18,675 bases of DNA, taken from the NCBI GenBank assembly GCA_946803715.1, contig CAMPET010000041.1, forward strand, positions 123,053-141,727. The letters run 5' to 3'. This document shows, piece after piece, positions 1-10,188 of this stretch (positions are counted from its first letter, which is position 1; each line of letters starts with the position of its first letter). The position numbers were made by a program, and so were the translations under genes. The notes under the pieces are model-generated. The model did no database searches, had not been told where the DNA came from, and saw only the letters and a program-made list of their open reading frames with translations. The DNA comes from Beroe ovata (Eukaryota > Ctenophora > Nuda > Beroida > Beroidae).

Positions 1-23
1 TGTGTGTGTGTGTGTGTGTGTGT
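1..23. repeat. (TG)n microsatellite at the window edge
   Basis: A pure TG dinucleotide tract opens the window. A similar tract closes it, which suggests that assembly broke at simple repeats. Confidence 0.95.
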
Positions 24-590
24 TCGTGTCGTTGGTAAATTAGATTACAAATATCCGGCGAAATACACAGTTTGAGAGGGAAAGAGAATGAGGAAGGGCC
101 GGGATCTACAGACGGTTCTCGAAATCAAATTACCATCCTATCGCATTTCTACCCCGTGTGTCACGAGATTGTACAAATTGCTTGAGATCATGCGCTGATA
201 TATACACATACACGAGGTCCATCCCGTGGTATAGATAAGCTGGAGTTGATGACGTAATGGTAACGTCTGATTACGTCACTATGGCAACGATGCGACACAT
301 CTTACGTAATACCATTACCAATCGTAGCTGTAATCGAGTTAGAGAAGAAGGAGTGTGTCTGTTTACCCGAGTATGGTGATTGCTATTTTTACCGATTACC
401 AATTGAAATGGAAAGGGACAAGATTGTGGTCACTTGAAGTTTCAAATCACCTCTCAAGAGGAATTAGAAACAGTAGCCTGCACAGTGCACTGGTTAGAGA
501 TTGTGTTAAGTGAATCTAAACCCTCTCATCATAACTCCCTCATCATAACTCCTCCCCGCCTAGCTCCCTGACTATTCTCTCCTATTTCAG
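24..590 (+). other. 5' flank or 5' intron of the TIS11 gene
   Basis: No convincing long coding region is visible. The stretch ends in a pyrimidine-rich acceptor (ctctcctatttcag, AG at 589-590), so the coding exon at 591 is not the first exon. A cluster of bZIP-type sites lies at 250-309. A possible start codon at 373-375 has A at -3 and is followed at once by a donor-like gtgatt. If used, it would place one ATG codon in frame with the exon at 591. This is inference only; the true first exon could also lie left of the window. Confidence 0.5.
250..309. promoter_or_regulatory. Cluster of CRE/bZIP sites, partly an inverted repeat
   Basis: TGACGTAAT at 250-258 and its exact reverse complement ATTACGTCA at 270-278 form a 9-bp inverted pair with an 11-bp spacer. 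A further palindrome TTACGTAA lies at 302-309. Known family behaviour: TGACGTAA is a CREB/ATF-type site and TTACGTAA a PAR-bZIP or C/EBP-like site. TIS11 genes are immediate-early genes in other animals, so a CRE-driven promoter would fit. The promoter assignment is inference. Confidence 0.45.
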
Positions 591-2900
591 TTGCAGCTCC
601 AGTTTATGTTACAGTCGGAGAACAAGTCCCCTCCCCAGCAGCTACCTTATCCCGGATCCCAGCTCCAGTCCCAATTCTCCAACCCGGGGAATTTGCAGTC
701 CCAGTTCTCCAACCCATCTCCACTCTCGTCGCACACCCTCCAATCGCAGTTCTCAACTCCCCCTGCACTCCCTTCCCACTCCCTAGGGAACATCCACCAG
801 TTGTACAACTCTGCTCCTCCCCTCTCCCCCATGGTCCCCATGAGTTTAGACTCCCCCGGGGCCGGAAATGGTGGGATGAGTCACCAATCGCAGTCGTCCC
901 AGCAAGACGACAGCAAGAACAACGCGAGTCGGTACAAGACAGAGCTGTGTCGACCGTACGAGGAGAGTGGTGGGTGCAAGTACGGGGAGAAGTGCCAGTT
1001 CGCTCACGGAATACACGAACTCCGCAACCTCTCCCGACATCCCAAGTACAAGACGGAACTTTGCCGGACTTTCCATACGATAGGCTTCTGTCCGTATGGT
1101 CCGCGGTGTCACTTTATTCACAACACGGAGGAAAAGAGAGCCCCTCCCATATCTCCTGGACCTCACAACTCAGGTACGTCCTAATTTCCGTGTTCCGGGC
1201 ACAATTAGCACTCCAGTATCTTCCGATGCCGGAACTTCATTGCATTAAGTTATAATTGTCTGCATCTTCTCTGGTGGTGGAAGTGCCGCTCTCAATCTCT
1301 CTCAAGATACCGTAATTTGCATCAATCGCCAAACATTCCCACCCCTCTCCTGAGTTTCCTCTTTCCTCTATCATCAGCAATGAGCCGGCACTTATTAATC
1401 CAATTAAGAGCACTGTTAATGAGGTTTGCGTGTTTTTCTCTCCTCTCCTGCCCTTCCCTGGATTATAATTTGATGAGCAGGGTTTTAACCCTCCTTGCAA
1501 CCGCAGCAGTCCTCTCCACTTTATAGTAGAGGGAGAGGGGGGATGTTAATATGTTCTCGAAACACTCTCCCTGTACACAACTCCCTGATTTGTGATTGGT
1601 TGTCGGGGGTCACGTGATGCGTACACACGTATTGAATAACTGACTAGATTTACTGTATGTGTGTCCGTGATTGTGAAATGTCCTCTGAGGATTGGGCTTT
1701 TCTCACGCCCTAAACCTATATGAATAAATATGCACTCGCAATATTTATGTGTATTTCATGCGGCATGCTGCGCGTTTTTTTCTCGGACCGGAAGGGGTTT
1801 GGTAACAGTTCGTACAGACCTTGGTGTAAGAAAAACAAAATAAAATCATCTTTGTCCGGAATTTCCTGACCACAGACCCCCCCGATAATGAAATCATAAT
1901 TGTCTCTCTCTCATTCCTCCCGAAAACGAACCCATGAGCATGCCATTTCCTCCATCACGATGCACTGTCGTATTTCCGTCACACTAATATATTACTCCGC
2001 GCGAGGGGGCGATTAATTTAATTATCGGATTCATCCTCCGCAGGATCAAACGCAACGCTGCACAACCTGCCAGCCCTGCTGTCCCTCTTCCAGCAGAGTA
2101 CCAATGTGAACAAGGTAATGAACTTCCTGTCAAAACTACAGCTACAACTCGGTGTCAAGAACCCTGATGAGGTGATGCAGTATCTGAACATCAACTCTGC
2201 CAACCTGATTTCCACCCCGCCAACCACACCCAACATGTTCAACTTCCCTGAGATGATGGTCCCTGCTACGCTCAATCAGGTACTACTATAGTTGCAGTTG
2301 TAGCAACAAAGGATTGATAAGTTTCAGTGGTAGCAACAAGGAATTGATCCAGTCGCGGGTTGCTATGACACATCTCCTCCGCAGGCATCCCGACACTCGA
2401 GCAACAACAACACTTCCAACATCCACAGCTACTTCAACTTCAACCTGGCTCTCAAGGACCAGCACCTCTCCTCTCTGTTGAGTGCTGCCAATCTCCATGG
2501 CAACAACAACAACAACAACATGCTCATCCAGCCGAACAACCCGGGCAGTCCTGCAGGAACCCCACCCCTCCAGATCCCGTGCAGCGCAGCTCTGTCCACG
2601 GGCACACTCAGCAATGAGAGTAGCCCCATGTCTGACACGAGCTCTGACATGTACCTCACGTGTACTCCCTCCCAAGTGAAATTCGAGGGTGGGCCGCTTT
2701 CTGGCGGGGGTTTCCACCCCCTGGAGATGAGAGGGTTCCCCTCCCCCGACTCCAAGCTGGCCCACTTCCCTCCCGCGAAGAGGGGGGACTTCCTGACCCC
2801 CGGTACCACAGCTAGGGTGACGCAGCATGCTGACGAGATGGTGAGTGTCAATGGGAAACGTCTTCCCATCTTCAACCAGCTGTCAGATCCTGTCTGCTAG
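591..2900 (+). CDS. TIS11/ZFP36-family CCCH zinc finger mRNA-decay factor (three coding exons; 5' end open)
   Basis: Exons 591-1173, 2044-2279 and 2385-2900 (phases 1 then 0, all GT-AG) give 444 codons plus TAG. Numbered from 591, finger 1 is C120-x8-C129-x5-C135-x3-H139 and finger 2 is C158-x8-C167-x5-C173-x3-H177. They are joined by the 18-residue linker typical of the family, and each is preceded by YKTELCR. The C-terminus has [10 protein letters not shown] (432-441), matching the conserved CNOT1-binding motif. Known role: binds UAUUUA-type AU-rich elements and recruits CCR4-NOT to deadenylate mRNA, mostly in the cytoplasm. The N-terminal part carries three LQSQFS repeats; exon 3 has an Asn run and is S/P-rich. 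The start is unresolved: ATG 606 has a poor context and an upstream exon is likely. Which vertebrate paralogue it matches cannot be said. Confidence 0.95.
670..760 (+). repeat. Coding repeat: three LQSQFS(N/T)P units in the TIS11 N-terminus
   Basis: The protein reads [18 protein letters not shown] and LQSQFSTPP at residues 25-57 counted from 591. The DNA units (cagtcccaattctccaaccc and variants) are similar but diverged. This indicates an in-frame internal duplication in the disordered N-terminal arm, outside the zinc fingers. Confidence 0.75.
1174..2043 (+). other. TIS11 intron 1, with a cryptic polyadenylation signal and a CCAAT/E-box pair
   Basis: The donor is CAG|gtacgtc and the acceptor is cctccgcag at 2043. 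Read-through from the exon would stop at 1182-1184, just after the two fingers. AATAAA lies at 1723-1728, followed by AU-rich sequence with ATTTA at about 1743-1748. At 1592-1616 there is an inverted CCAAT box (TGATTGG) next to GTCACGTGAT. No exon is visible inside. Confidence 0.6.
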
Positions 2901-3660
2901 AGACTGTGGGTGGACTGTGTTACCATGGTAACCACACCCTGGTAGCATGGTAACAACCCACGACGTGAACTCTGACAATGTAACCTGGTCCTCACGTATA
3001 GACTGTAGGTAGGATTTATGTTCAGTAATATATATCTGATTGGGTGTCGAGATTATTTGAGCGTGATGTCTAGGATTGGGTCTTCACGGTGCCGCTAATT
3101 GTCACGTGTTTCCCACGTGACACGTGTTACCGTGGTGACACTTGTTAGCAGTTTTGTGATGGCCTTGCCCCTCAAGTGATGTTCAGCTGGGTGAGATGTG
3201 ACTTTTTATTTATAATTATTTTTGTATTTATATGACCAGTTCAATCTTAATAATTCTTTCCTGCTTCTGATGCAATGAAAGCTAATCATCACTCACCCTC
3301 ACAAAATGACAAATTGATTATTAGAATATTAGTTACGAGGAAGCGTCATGGTTATCATTAATTTCTTTGATTCATAAATCGGTGGATACGATTGAGTTTG
3401 TTAAATTTTCTTGTTTCGAAAGTACGAGAAATCAGGCCCAAGAGCAATGATATTTGTCCAATGAAACGAAGCCACGTGATCTATATATTTGTAAAGCAAA
3501 AGTCGCTTGATTCAGCACTTATTATCTTTTCACCTACATTAACACAACAATTGTTTTACGTTGAAACCTTAACATAATAATATATGCTATATAACGTTCA
3601 GTTGATATTTATTAATGTTTATTAAATGGTAAATACACAAATCGGAATAAAATTATGTTA
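2901..3660 (+). promoter_or_regulatory. Probable 3' UTR of the TIS11 gene, with AU-rich elements and a polyadenylation signal
   Basis: Downstream of the TAG are TTATTTATA (3206-3214) and TATTTATA (3225-3232), two overlapping-class AU-rich elements within 30 bp. A candidate AATAAA lies at 3646-3651. The first 240 bp hold a perfect palindromic X-box (2919-2932), a second X-box-like sequence (3126-3139) and three CACGTG boxes (3103, 3114, 3121). The UTR extent is inferred from the AATAAA only. Targeting by the gene's own product would be a known TTP-family behaviour. Confidence 0.5.
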
Positions 3661-5088
3661 CAGTTCGATAATTTGATGATTTCATTCACCCTTCAAGTTT
3701 TAATCAGTTATACACGATATGATTTCACGTTTCAAAAGTAATGATCGAACAATAACGCTTTGGAAATGTGCGACACCCTCTTTCTACTATCTTTTGAATA
3801 TTTTAATGGAATTTTGCCAAGTTATGTATGTGCGTATGACAATGTGACCTGGGGGTAGCAGGGTGCGCGAAATTGGTGCGCTTTTGGCACATCCTGCACT
3901 CCCACTTCACTATTTGCATGACTTTTATAGAACTACATTAGCGATTATAACGTATTTCACTTATTAGAAGTGCATGGAACATTAATTCTACTCTTCATAC
4001 AACGCATAGAATGACATTGAGTTTCTTACGACGCACAAATACACGCACACAATATATGTGCGTTTTGCGTGTGGATTTTTTATACGTGGAGAGAAATCAT
4101 GGAGACACTATTTGTTTGTTTTGGAAGTTGAAAATAATGCGAATTCACAACTTTAATCGTATCTATATTTATTTGTTTGAAATTGATAATTTACGTCGGA
4201 ATGATCATGTTTTATGGAGCAATATTACTGGCATTCGGGACGTGAACTCCCGATTTCCTTTGATTTTGTCTTATATTGGTCAGCTCACACGTGCATAGTA
4301 TTTGACCACAGATCATCGATTTCCAAGATACGTCTATTGTCTAATTTTTGGTTGATCACGTGTTATTGTTTCGGCTCACCTAATTCGTAATATTTGAACA
4401 TAATATTTATCTGGTAGTAAGAGATAATTCATGACCATAATTATCTACATTTCCCTTGGAGTAATAATTAATGCGCGATTGTCTATATTTGTGAAATAAA
4501 CCATACTTTGATTCTAATTCGATGATCACACCTTGTAATAGAAGATCACACCTTGCTATAGTAGTAGAGGCTCCTCTCTAAGTTTTTTGGGTACTAAATA
4601 AGTTATTTATTTCATTATATCTGATATAACTCTTATGAATGTTAAATTATAGTACTACACTTGCAAGATCATGATTTCGCTATGTCAGTGATTCGATGTT
4701 TGATCTAAGTGAGCATTACGAGAGACTGTTCCAAAAAATCTCGAGAGATATCCAAAAGTCGCCCCTATATTTCCATGACTCAACTATGTGAGTTCAAGGA
4801 AATGAATGCATAATTGCATCAATGATCCGCAATTTTCTGTATCACCCATGAATTCGATCCATTTGAATATTGTCTTATTTGGATGGATTCTCTCACAGAA
4901 CAGTCTCTCTTGTCTCCAATATTTGATCACTGGAGACGCACTATGTAATGTGGTATTATTATAGGCTTGTGTGAGTTAGTGAGTCCTGATAAATCATGGA
5001 ATTTCTCTGCTGTCATTGATCACGGGAATCTTGTTTCTACTTTCTCGAGGCAAATTTTCGATTTGCCACGTTGACAATAGTGATGGAT
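3661..5088. other. AT-rich intergenic region between convergent genes
   Basis: No supported exon. It contains two CACGTG boxes (4288, 4357), a hairpin TCGGGA/TCCCGA with a 7-bp loop (4235-4253), a second AATAAA (4495-4500) and a 20-bp direct duplication carrying TCACACCT (4524-4563). Confidence 0.6.
4524..4563 (+). repeat. 20-bp direct duplication with two T-box-like half sites
   Basis: GATCACACCTTG occurs at 4524-4535 and again at 4544-4555, exactly 20 bp apart, followed by similar tails (TAATAGAA and CTATAGTA). TCACACCT is the exact complement of the T-box half site AGGTGTGA. Function is inferred from the motif only. Confidence 0.6.
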
Positions 5089-6312
5089 TCAAATATCGAT
5101 CCTCGCAGCGAGGATTTCCTGATTAAGTCAAGGATTCTTGTCCTATTTATTATTGAGACTATGTAAAAATATGTAAGCTACATGCGATGCCAATAAATCT
5201 AATATTTACTGTTAAAATAAAATTAACAAACTCATTGTTTCAGTTCGTTGAACATACCAGGTTTTCTTCATTCTGCTATCATGTACAATAATGGTCTATT
5301 GATAATCACGAACAGGTCATTCCAGACATTGTCTCGAGTCAGTGCAGTGGACCATAGACCCAAATTAGTCTCCCCTAGAGGCCTGGAATGTAGAGAGCCA
5401 TGAACGACGTTCATACCTGAAAATTTTCCCACGGTCCGCGCGCGTATAGCAAGCCGCGCGCATTTGTATTGATATCAACCGTTCGGCAATCGCGCTCAGA
5501 GGTTTCGAGACAAAAGTGGGACTAAAGGAAACAATCGACTTGCCACCAACATTCAAATATTACCACATTCTACGCTGCATAAACTGAAGAGTGGACAATA
5601 CCATGGCTTCTAGTTCTAAACGCTTCACTTACGAACTCATTACTGTGTCAGGCAATTACCAAAGCAAATCACAATCATGATTAGCTAGCAGCTATAACAC
5701 AAATTCAAAACATGTAACATAATTTACAAAAAAACTTTTTCCATATCACATAACCTTCCTGCAGTCTGCATTTGCTGACATCATATCCGTCATAAACAAT
5801 TTCAATGAAAACATATATTCCCATCAATTCCGACAGTCCACGGACACTCAAATCGCAATTGATTGCAAACAGAATCCTGCTAAACAGGATATCACTTATA
5901 TCACTTATATCACTGATATGATATAAGATGAGAAATGTATCGAATCTTAACGAGCTCTCCACAGTTAATAATTAACTGAGTCCATATTGAAATTCAGTTG
6001 TATTTCTCTCCACCGTGTGTGTTATGTTGATTCTTTATATATTCCGAGACTTCGTCGATAGACGGCTTTCTCGTCCAGGCCCCGTTTAAACTGAGTGAAC
6101 AATGATCAGGGAGAGAGGCGTCACAATTATAATATAGCGAGGTTAAAGTAATTGTCACAATTTGAATTCATGGTTTCCCCACGGATATCTATCGAAGGGT
6201 ACTTACGCTGATTGGTATCGTTCGTTTAACTCGCTTAGTGAAGGCCATCTTGGGGAAGACCGTCGCTTTATGATTGAATGCTGTCTTTTGCTGCCGGGGT
6301 GAGCTGTTGCCA
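5089..6312 (-). CDS. Probable 3' exons of the minus-strand coiled-coil gene
   Basis: Three exons read on the minus strand: 6312-6207 (acceptor tgtttcag, donor gtaagt), 5521-5417 (acceptor cctttag, donor gtatga) and 5118-5089 (acceptor acttaatcag, ending TGA). The preceding exon ends in phase 2 at 7335; joined here, the frame stays open through all three. The first exon begins GNSSPRQQK and is S/P/Q-rich, like the tail before it. The middle exon is CpG-rich and includes LLYARGPWENFQ. A second frame is also open across the three exons (see findings), so the reading is not certain. Inside the first exon, ATG 6248-6246 has the strong context AAGATGGCC and could start a 58-aa product. No family is recognised. 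Confidence 0.4.
5889..5914. repeat. 9-bp tandem repeat (TATATCACT)n
   Basis: About three copies of TATATCACT in tandem within an intron of the minus-strand gene, followed by related GATATGATATA sequence. Confidence 0.7.
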
Positions 6313-7334
6313 CTGAAACAAATATGTGTGTTATACGTGCGTTGGAGAGCAGCCAACTTTATTCGACCCTACGAGAATTTCACAAAAAATGATGCTCAAT
6401 GCCATGAGTAAGATGGAATTTTGAATCATTTCAAATTCAACTCCGAAATCTGCCCTGTACTCTCATTGTTGTCGACTGAGAATAATTCGGGCATTGTGCC
6501 CAGCTCTGTTGACCTTGTTGGAACTCAACCAAGATTCAAACACATTCTCTCGCTTCTCAGGGACCAAGAAAGTTTGCTCTCACTTGCTTAAACAAAACCA
6601 CAACAGTAAGTTTTGAAATTGTGCTGTGTTCTATTATATAGCCGTACAAACACTCTAAATGACAGTTAAATGATCAGGGTTCTAAATCGAGTGTGTGAAT
6701 CCTGTGCAGAGAAGCAACCGAAATAAAGGCGTTTTGCTAGACTCTATCGCCCTATGAAAGGAGTGTCCCAAAACATTGATCAGAATATTGTCAATTCCAG
6801 TCGACAGCCACACTCAATCATAAGTGACGTTAGTTGACGGAAAGTTCAAAAATGACTCCGAGTGATAAACATTTCACAAAGTTTTTTCATAACTGGAACT
6901 GAACTGTATTGGAACACCCCCGCCTAGTTTTGCAATCAAAGTGGTATGTTTACACAAGGAGAACATTGTTTACTTGGGAGTACCAGTTCCATTCCACGAG
7001 GCATGAGTTCTGTCACGTGAGCTCTGGCGGGAAAAGACACGTGGTGACGTTGCTAGGGAACGGGGAGGCGAGATGTAGTTGATACGGTTCACTGCCGAGG
7101 ACTGTCGACTAACTATCGTCCTGGAGAAGAGACGGAGGGGGTGTACAGGTTAGTCTGTATATTACTTATGAAGCGAATTGGAATAAGGAACACCATCTAG
7201 AGCAAATATTTCAGATATTTCTCTGTGATTGTAGCTCAGCCTGATAAATTGATATCTCCTGACTACTGCTGCAGTTATGATATCATCTGCAGTATAGATT
7301 GAGGAGTGATATATGAACATATTTGTCAAGCAAC
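6313..7334 (-). other. Long intron of the coiled-coil gene with a promoter-like module
   Basis: About 1 kb separates two exons. No exon is visible inside. It holds a dense group of known transcription-factor motifs at 7014-7061, listed separately, which may be an internal or alternative promoter. Confidence 0.4.
7014..7061. promoter_or_regulatory. Promoter-like motif cluster (two E-boxes, E2F-like, CRE-like, X-box)
   Basis: In 48 bp there are CACGTG at 7014 (as TCACGTGA), an E2F-like GGCGGGAAAA at 7026-7035, CACGTG at 7038, TGACGT at 7045-7050 and GTTGCTAGGGAAC at 7049-7061. The last fits the RFX X-box pattern RYYNYY-N-RRNRAC. The stretch is GC-richer than its surroundings. Promoter activity and its direction are inference. 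Confidence 0.45.
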
Positions 7335-8497
7335 CTGTGAGGGGCCGACTGGGTGGGCGACTCTCGACAACACGGCAGTGACCCGTCCTTCCCCTCCTCA
7401 TCCTCCTTTCTGATGCTCTCCTCTAACTCCCTCTCATCCAACACCACTATCCGCTGATTCTGTACTCGCTGTGAAATCGCCTCGAATGTCCGTTCCTCCT
7501 TCAGTTGCAACATTATCGCCAGGTCGTTAAGGTTGAAATAGAGACTACCCTAGGAGATGAGGATAGATGCAGTTCCAATTGCAGATTATGAGAAACGAGA
7601 ACTTTCTAATGAGCCTCGGAACATTGAATTTCATTTAAATCCACCATGAAATTCCACTCTTAACACAAACCTTCCTGTTTGAATTGAGACCCTGTGTCAG
7701 AACAACATTCTTGTGCTTCAACTCGTTGATCTGCCGCTTTAGCTCCACAAAATCTGCAAATGATTTCCCATCGCGGAGCACCTTGATTTCCTCCCGGAGT
7801 TTCTCGATGTCGAGAAGTAGACTCTCCACCACTTCGTTCACCTTTTCCTTCTCCTCCCTCACTACTTCTATCTCCGTCTAACAAATACAGTAACGAATAG
7901 ATGAGATATAAGATAAGATGGAAAAGTTCGCCCATTATTACAAGTAACTCATATCATCCCAGTGATTCATCATTTATAACCCGCGCCACTTTCACTCAAA
8001 CACTCGTTTTTACACTGGTTTATACCTTCTTGTTTGCTAGTTCCTTCTCCAGCTCCTCGATTTCCTCTTTCTTCTCCTTGAACCTCTCCTCCATCATGGC
8101 TCTCTGAGAGTTGATCCTCTCCGTTAGACCGAGCAGACGCTTGTTGTCGTTCTTCAGCCGGTTTATCTGCTCCGGCGTCAGAGATTGAGACAGCTGGAAT
8201 CACAGACTCATTAATGTACAGTGTGCCATGTCAGAAATTGATGTAAGGTACATATCACTTGAATCTCGGAAATCGGTAGTTCTGTTTGCTCATCCAATTC
8301 AATTCTATGGCCTGCACCCTGGCGTCTATCTCTAAACCTCTAAACATAGCTCAGTATTCCAACATCGGCTGACTGAATGAAATTTACTGGCGAACCTTCT
8401 GTTTGAGATCTGTGTTTTCCTTCTTGAGATTGTTGTTGGAGGTGATGGCTTCGTCCAGTCGCTTCTTCAGCACGTCAACCTCCACTGTGTTAGGATC
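7335..8497 (-). CDS. Core of an unrecognised coiled-coil protein (four exons)
   Basis: Minus-strand exons 8497-8396, 8193-8026, 7877-7671 and 7549-7335 encode 34, 56, 69 and 71 residues. All junctions are phase 0 until the last donor (phase 2). Donors are AAG|gttcgcc, AAG|gtataa, AAG|gtttgt and CAG|gttgct; acceptors are tatcccag, gattccag, ttgttag and ctcctag. The product is K/E/L-rich with heptad-like runs (LKKRLDEAI, MEERFKEKKEEIEELEKEL, LLLDIEKLREEIKVL, ADFVELKRQINELK), so a long coiled coil is expected. It then gives way to an acidic stretch and an S/P-rich tail. If the last donor is not used, the frame reads on to a stop at 7285-7283. X-boxes nearby would fit a ciliary role, but that is speculation; I recognise no family. 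Confidence 0.75.
8259..8318 (-). CDS. Optional 20-codon exon of the coiled-coil gene
   Basis: Acceptor cgccag at 8321-8319 and donor CAA|gtgata define a 60-nt, phase-0 segment reading about GAGHRIELDEQTELPISEIQ. It fits the frame of both neighbouring exons, but those exons also join without it and keep the heptads. An upstream acceptor (tttag) would lengthen it. The donor is weak. Confidence 0.3.
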
Positions 8498-9991
8498 CTG
8501 GGATAGTGCGATGTACAGATCAGGCAGTCAGCGACTGAATAAATAGCTCGGGTTGAAATGGAATTATAAGTGGGACAGCGGGTAGTAACACCGGGTAGTA
8601 ACAGCGGGTAGTAACACCGGGTAGTAACAGAGTTGGACAATGGACAGGTTCTGACGACACAGACTGAGAGATCGGAAGGAACATGTCAAAGTTTACAGGG
8701 GTACCAGACAGATGGACATGAAATCAGAATAGATAGGTAGATTGGTATTCCAAAACTTGTCCAAATCAAATATAGTCGGCAACTCACTAAAGTGTGCACC
8801 ACTTACTTTCAGCATATCACACGTATCACTGGCATCCATAGGGAGAGATAATATCACACACACACCCGAACTGCAATTCTCGATCGACTATACTACCAAT
8901 CCAGTTTACAATGTTCTATCTATAGGAGCAAGTAACATGTCGTGAGAAAATACGAAATCCACCGAATGCACCGAATCGAAATGACTTCTACTTGTTTATC
9001 GTCATTACATGAGTGTGTTTACGACTTTTCATAAACGCCAAGCAATCAGTTCGATATGCAGTGCAATAAAATAAATCCTTACAAAAAGCAAGTACTTGAG
9101 GAAAAGACATGCAGAATATTATACATAGTTTATGCAGTTTATAATACGGAAATGTTGATATAAAACGATCAGTTGTGATATATGAAAATTCCGAAGCTCA
9201 TACCAAAGTAGGAAAGTAAGTACTATATTCGCCATATATATAACTTCCTTCTGCGAATAGTACAGCTGTGACCGAGCGTATTTCATACATCAAGCAACAC
9301 GCTTGCACGGGGTCACGTGACACACGTGCAGTTTAAAATGCTAACAATTGGTTTAAAAACAACACACTCCGCATTTACACGTGGAAATGTTGCCTGTTGT
9401 CAGGAACTATGTGTTTTTACAACATATTCTCTGACGGCGTTTTTACAAACATAGGTTTGTTTTGATTTTTCTATAAATATAGCTGTAGTGCACGTTGTTA
9501 CGAGAAACACGGAACGTGGATAGCGAGTAGAAGAGTTATTCGAGTCTACAAACGGTGCAATCACATGAGTAACTCCTTCTAAAACTAGGCTCGATTTTTA
9601 GATATTTTTGTTTCGTGAAGTGCTCAAAGTATTCGCTGCTCTAATTACAGAAGGGAAGTGGAGAAAAATGAATATGAACAATACATGAACTCTGAGATCT
9701 GAAAGGTGAACTATAGAGAGTTGGATGGTTACAGTATGATACCATATCAAATGATCGGTCATTACGGTAAAAACAATTAATGTAGCACACACGCTAAGGT
9801 TTCAAATTTACTCGGGAGGGCCTCTTTTCGGGAAAAACGTATTGTGGTAGGTATGCCACCACCATGGTAACTCAATTACTCTTGCACCGCGCCACCATTG
9901 GAGAATTCCGAACATAGTTAGACAGGGAAGAATCGACCTCTCAATAAGACAGCTATTCGGTTAAGGTGTTCAGGTAAATCAATATGCGTAC
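8498..9991 (-). other. Large intron of the coiled-coil gene
   Basis: No further exon in phase was found. It contains a 13-bp tandem repeat (8579-8630), three CACGTG boxes (9314, 9323, 9378), one of them as the palindrome GTCACGTGAC, and an X-box-like ACCACCATGGTAAC (9858-9871). The remainder is AT-rich. Confidence 0.4.
8579..8630. repeat. 13-bp tandem repeat, four copies
   Basis: CGGGTAGTAACAC and CGGGTAGTAACAG alternate (8579, 8592, 8605, 8618), so the array is two perfect copies of a 26-bp dimer. Confidence 0.9.
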
Positions 9992-10188
9992 TGAGATATC
10001 TCTCGGCCCAATGATCATGGCACAGCTCTGAGGAAAAAAATATATGCGTAGAGGTAGAAATCTAGAGAACTTTGAAAATAGAACCGATAAACTTCTATCT
10101 TGATCTGAATGGGAAGTGGAATGAAATTTGAAATTATGAAACAAATGCTCACCTCATCATCCAGCACATCTTCTACTCGTAAACTCAT
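9992..10188 (-). CDS. Probable first two coding exons of the coiled-coil gene
   Basis: Exon 10188-10153 starts with ATG and reads MSLRVEDVLDDE before donor gtgagc. Exon 10027-9992 follows a very good acceptor (tttttttcctcag) and reads SCAMIIGPRDIS before donor gtacgc. Both are 36 nt and phase 0, so they join in frame to the coiled-coil exon at 8497. The ATG context is weak (T at -3). With all exons except the optional one, the model is 1005 nt, or 334 aa. The second exon is short and its donor only fair, so this part is less certain than the core. Confidence 0.45.

Noticed and set aside
4011-4298. 95-codon plus-strand open frame
   Set aside because: AT-driven composition (I, Y, N, R rich), no domain, no splice context.
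8259-8341. Alternative frame EIDARVQAIELNWMSKQ in the optional exon
   Set aside because: It looks coil-like but leaves phase 2 at the donor, and the next exon would then hit a stop after a few codons.
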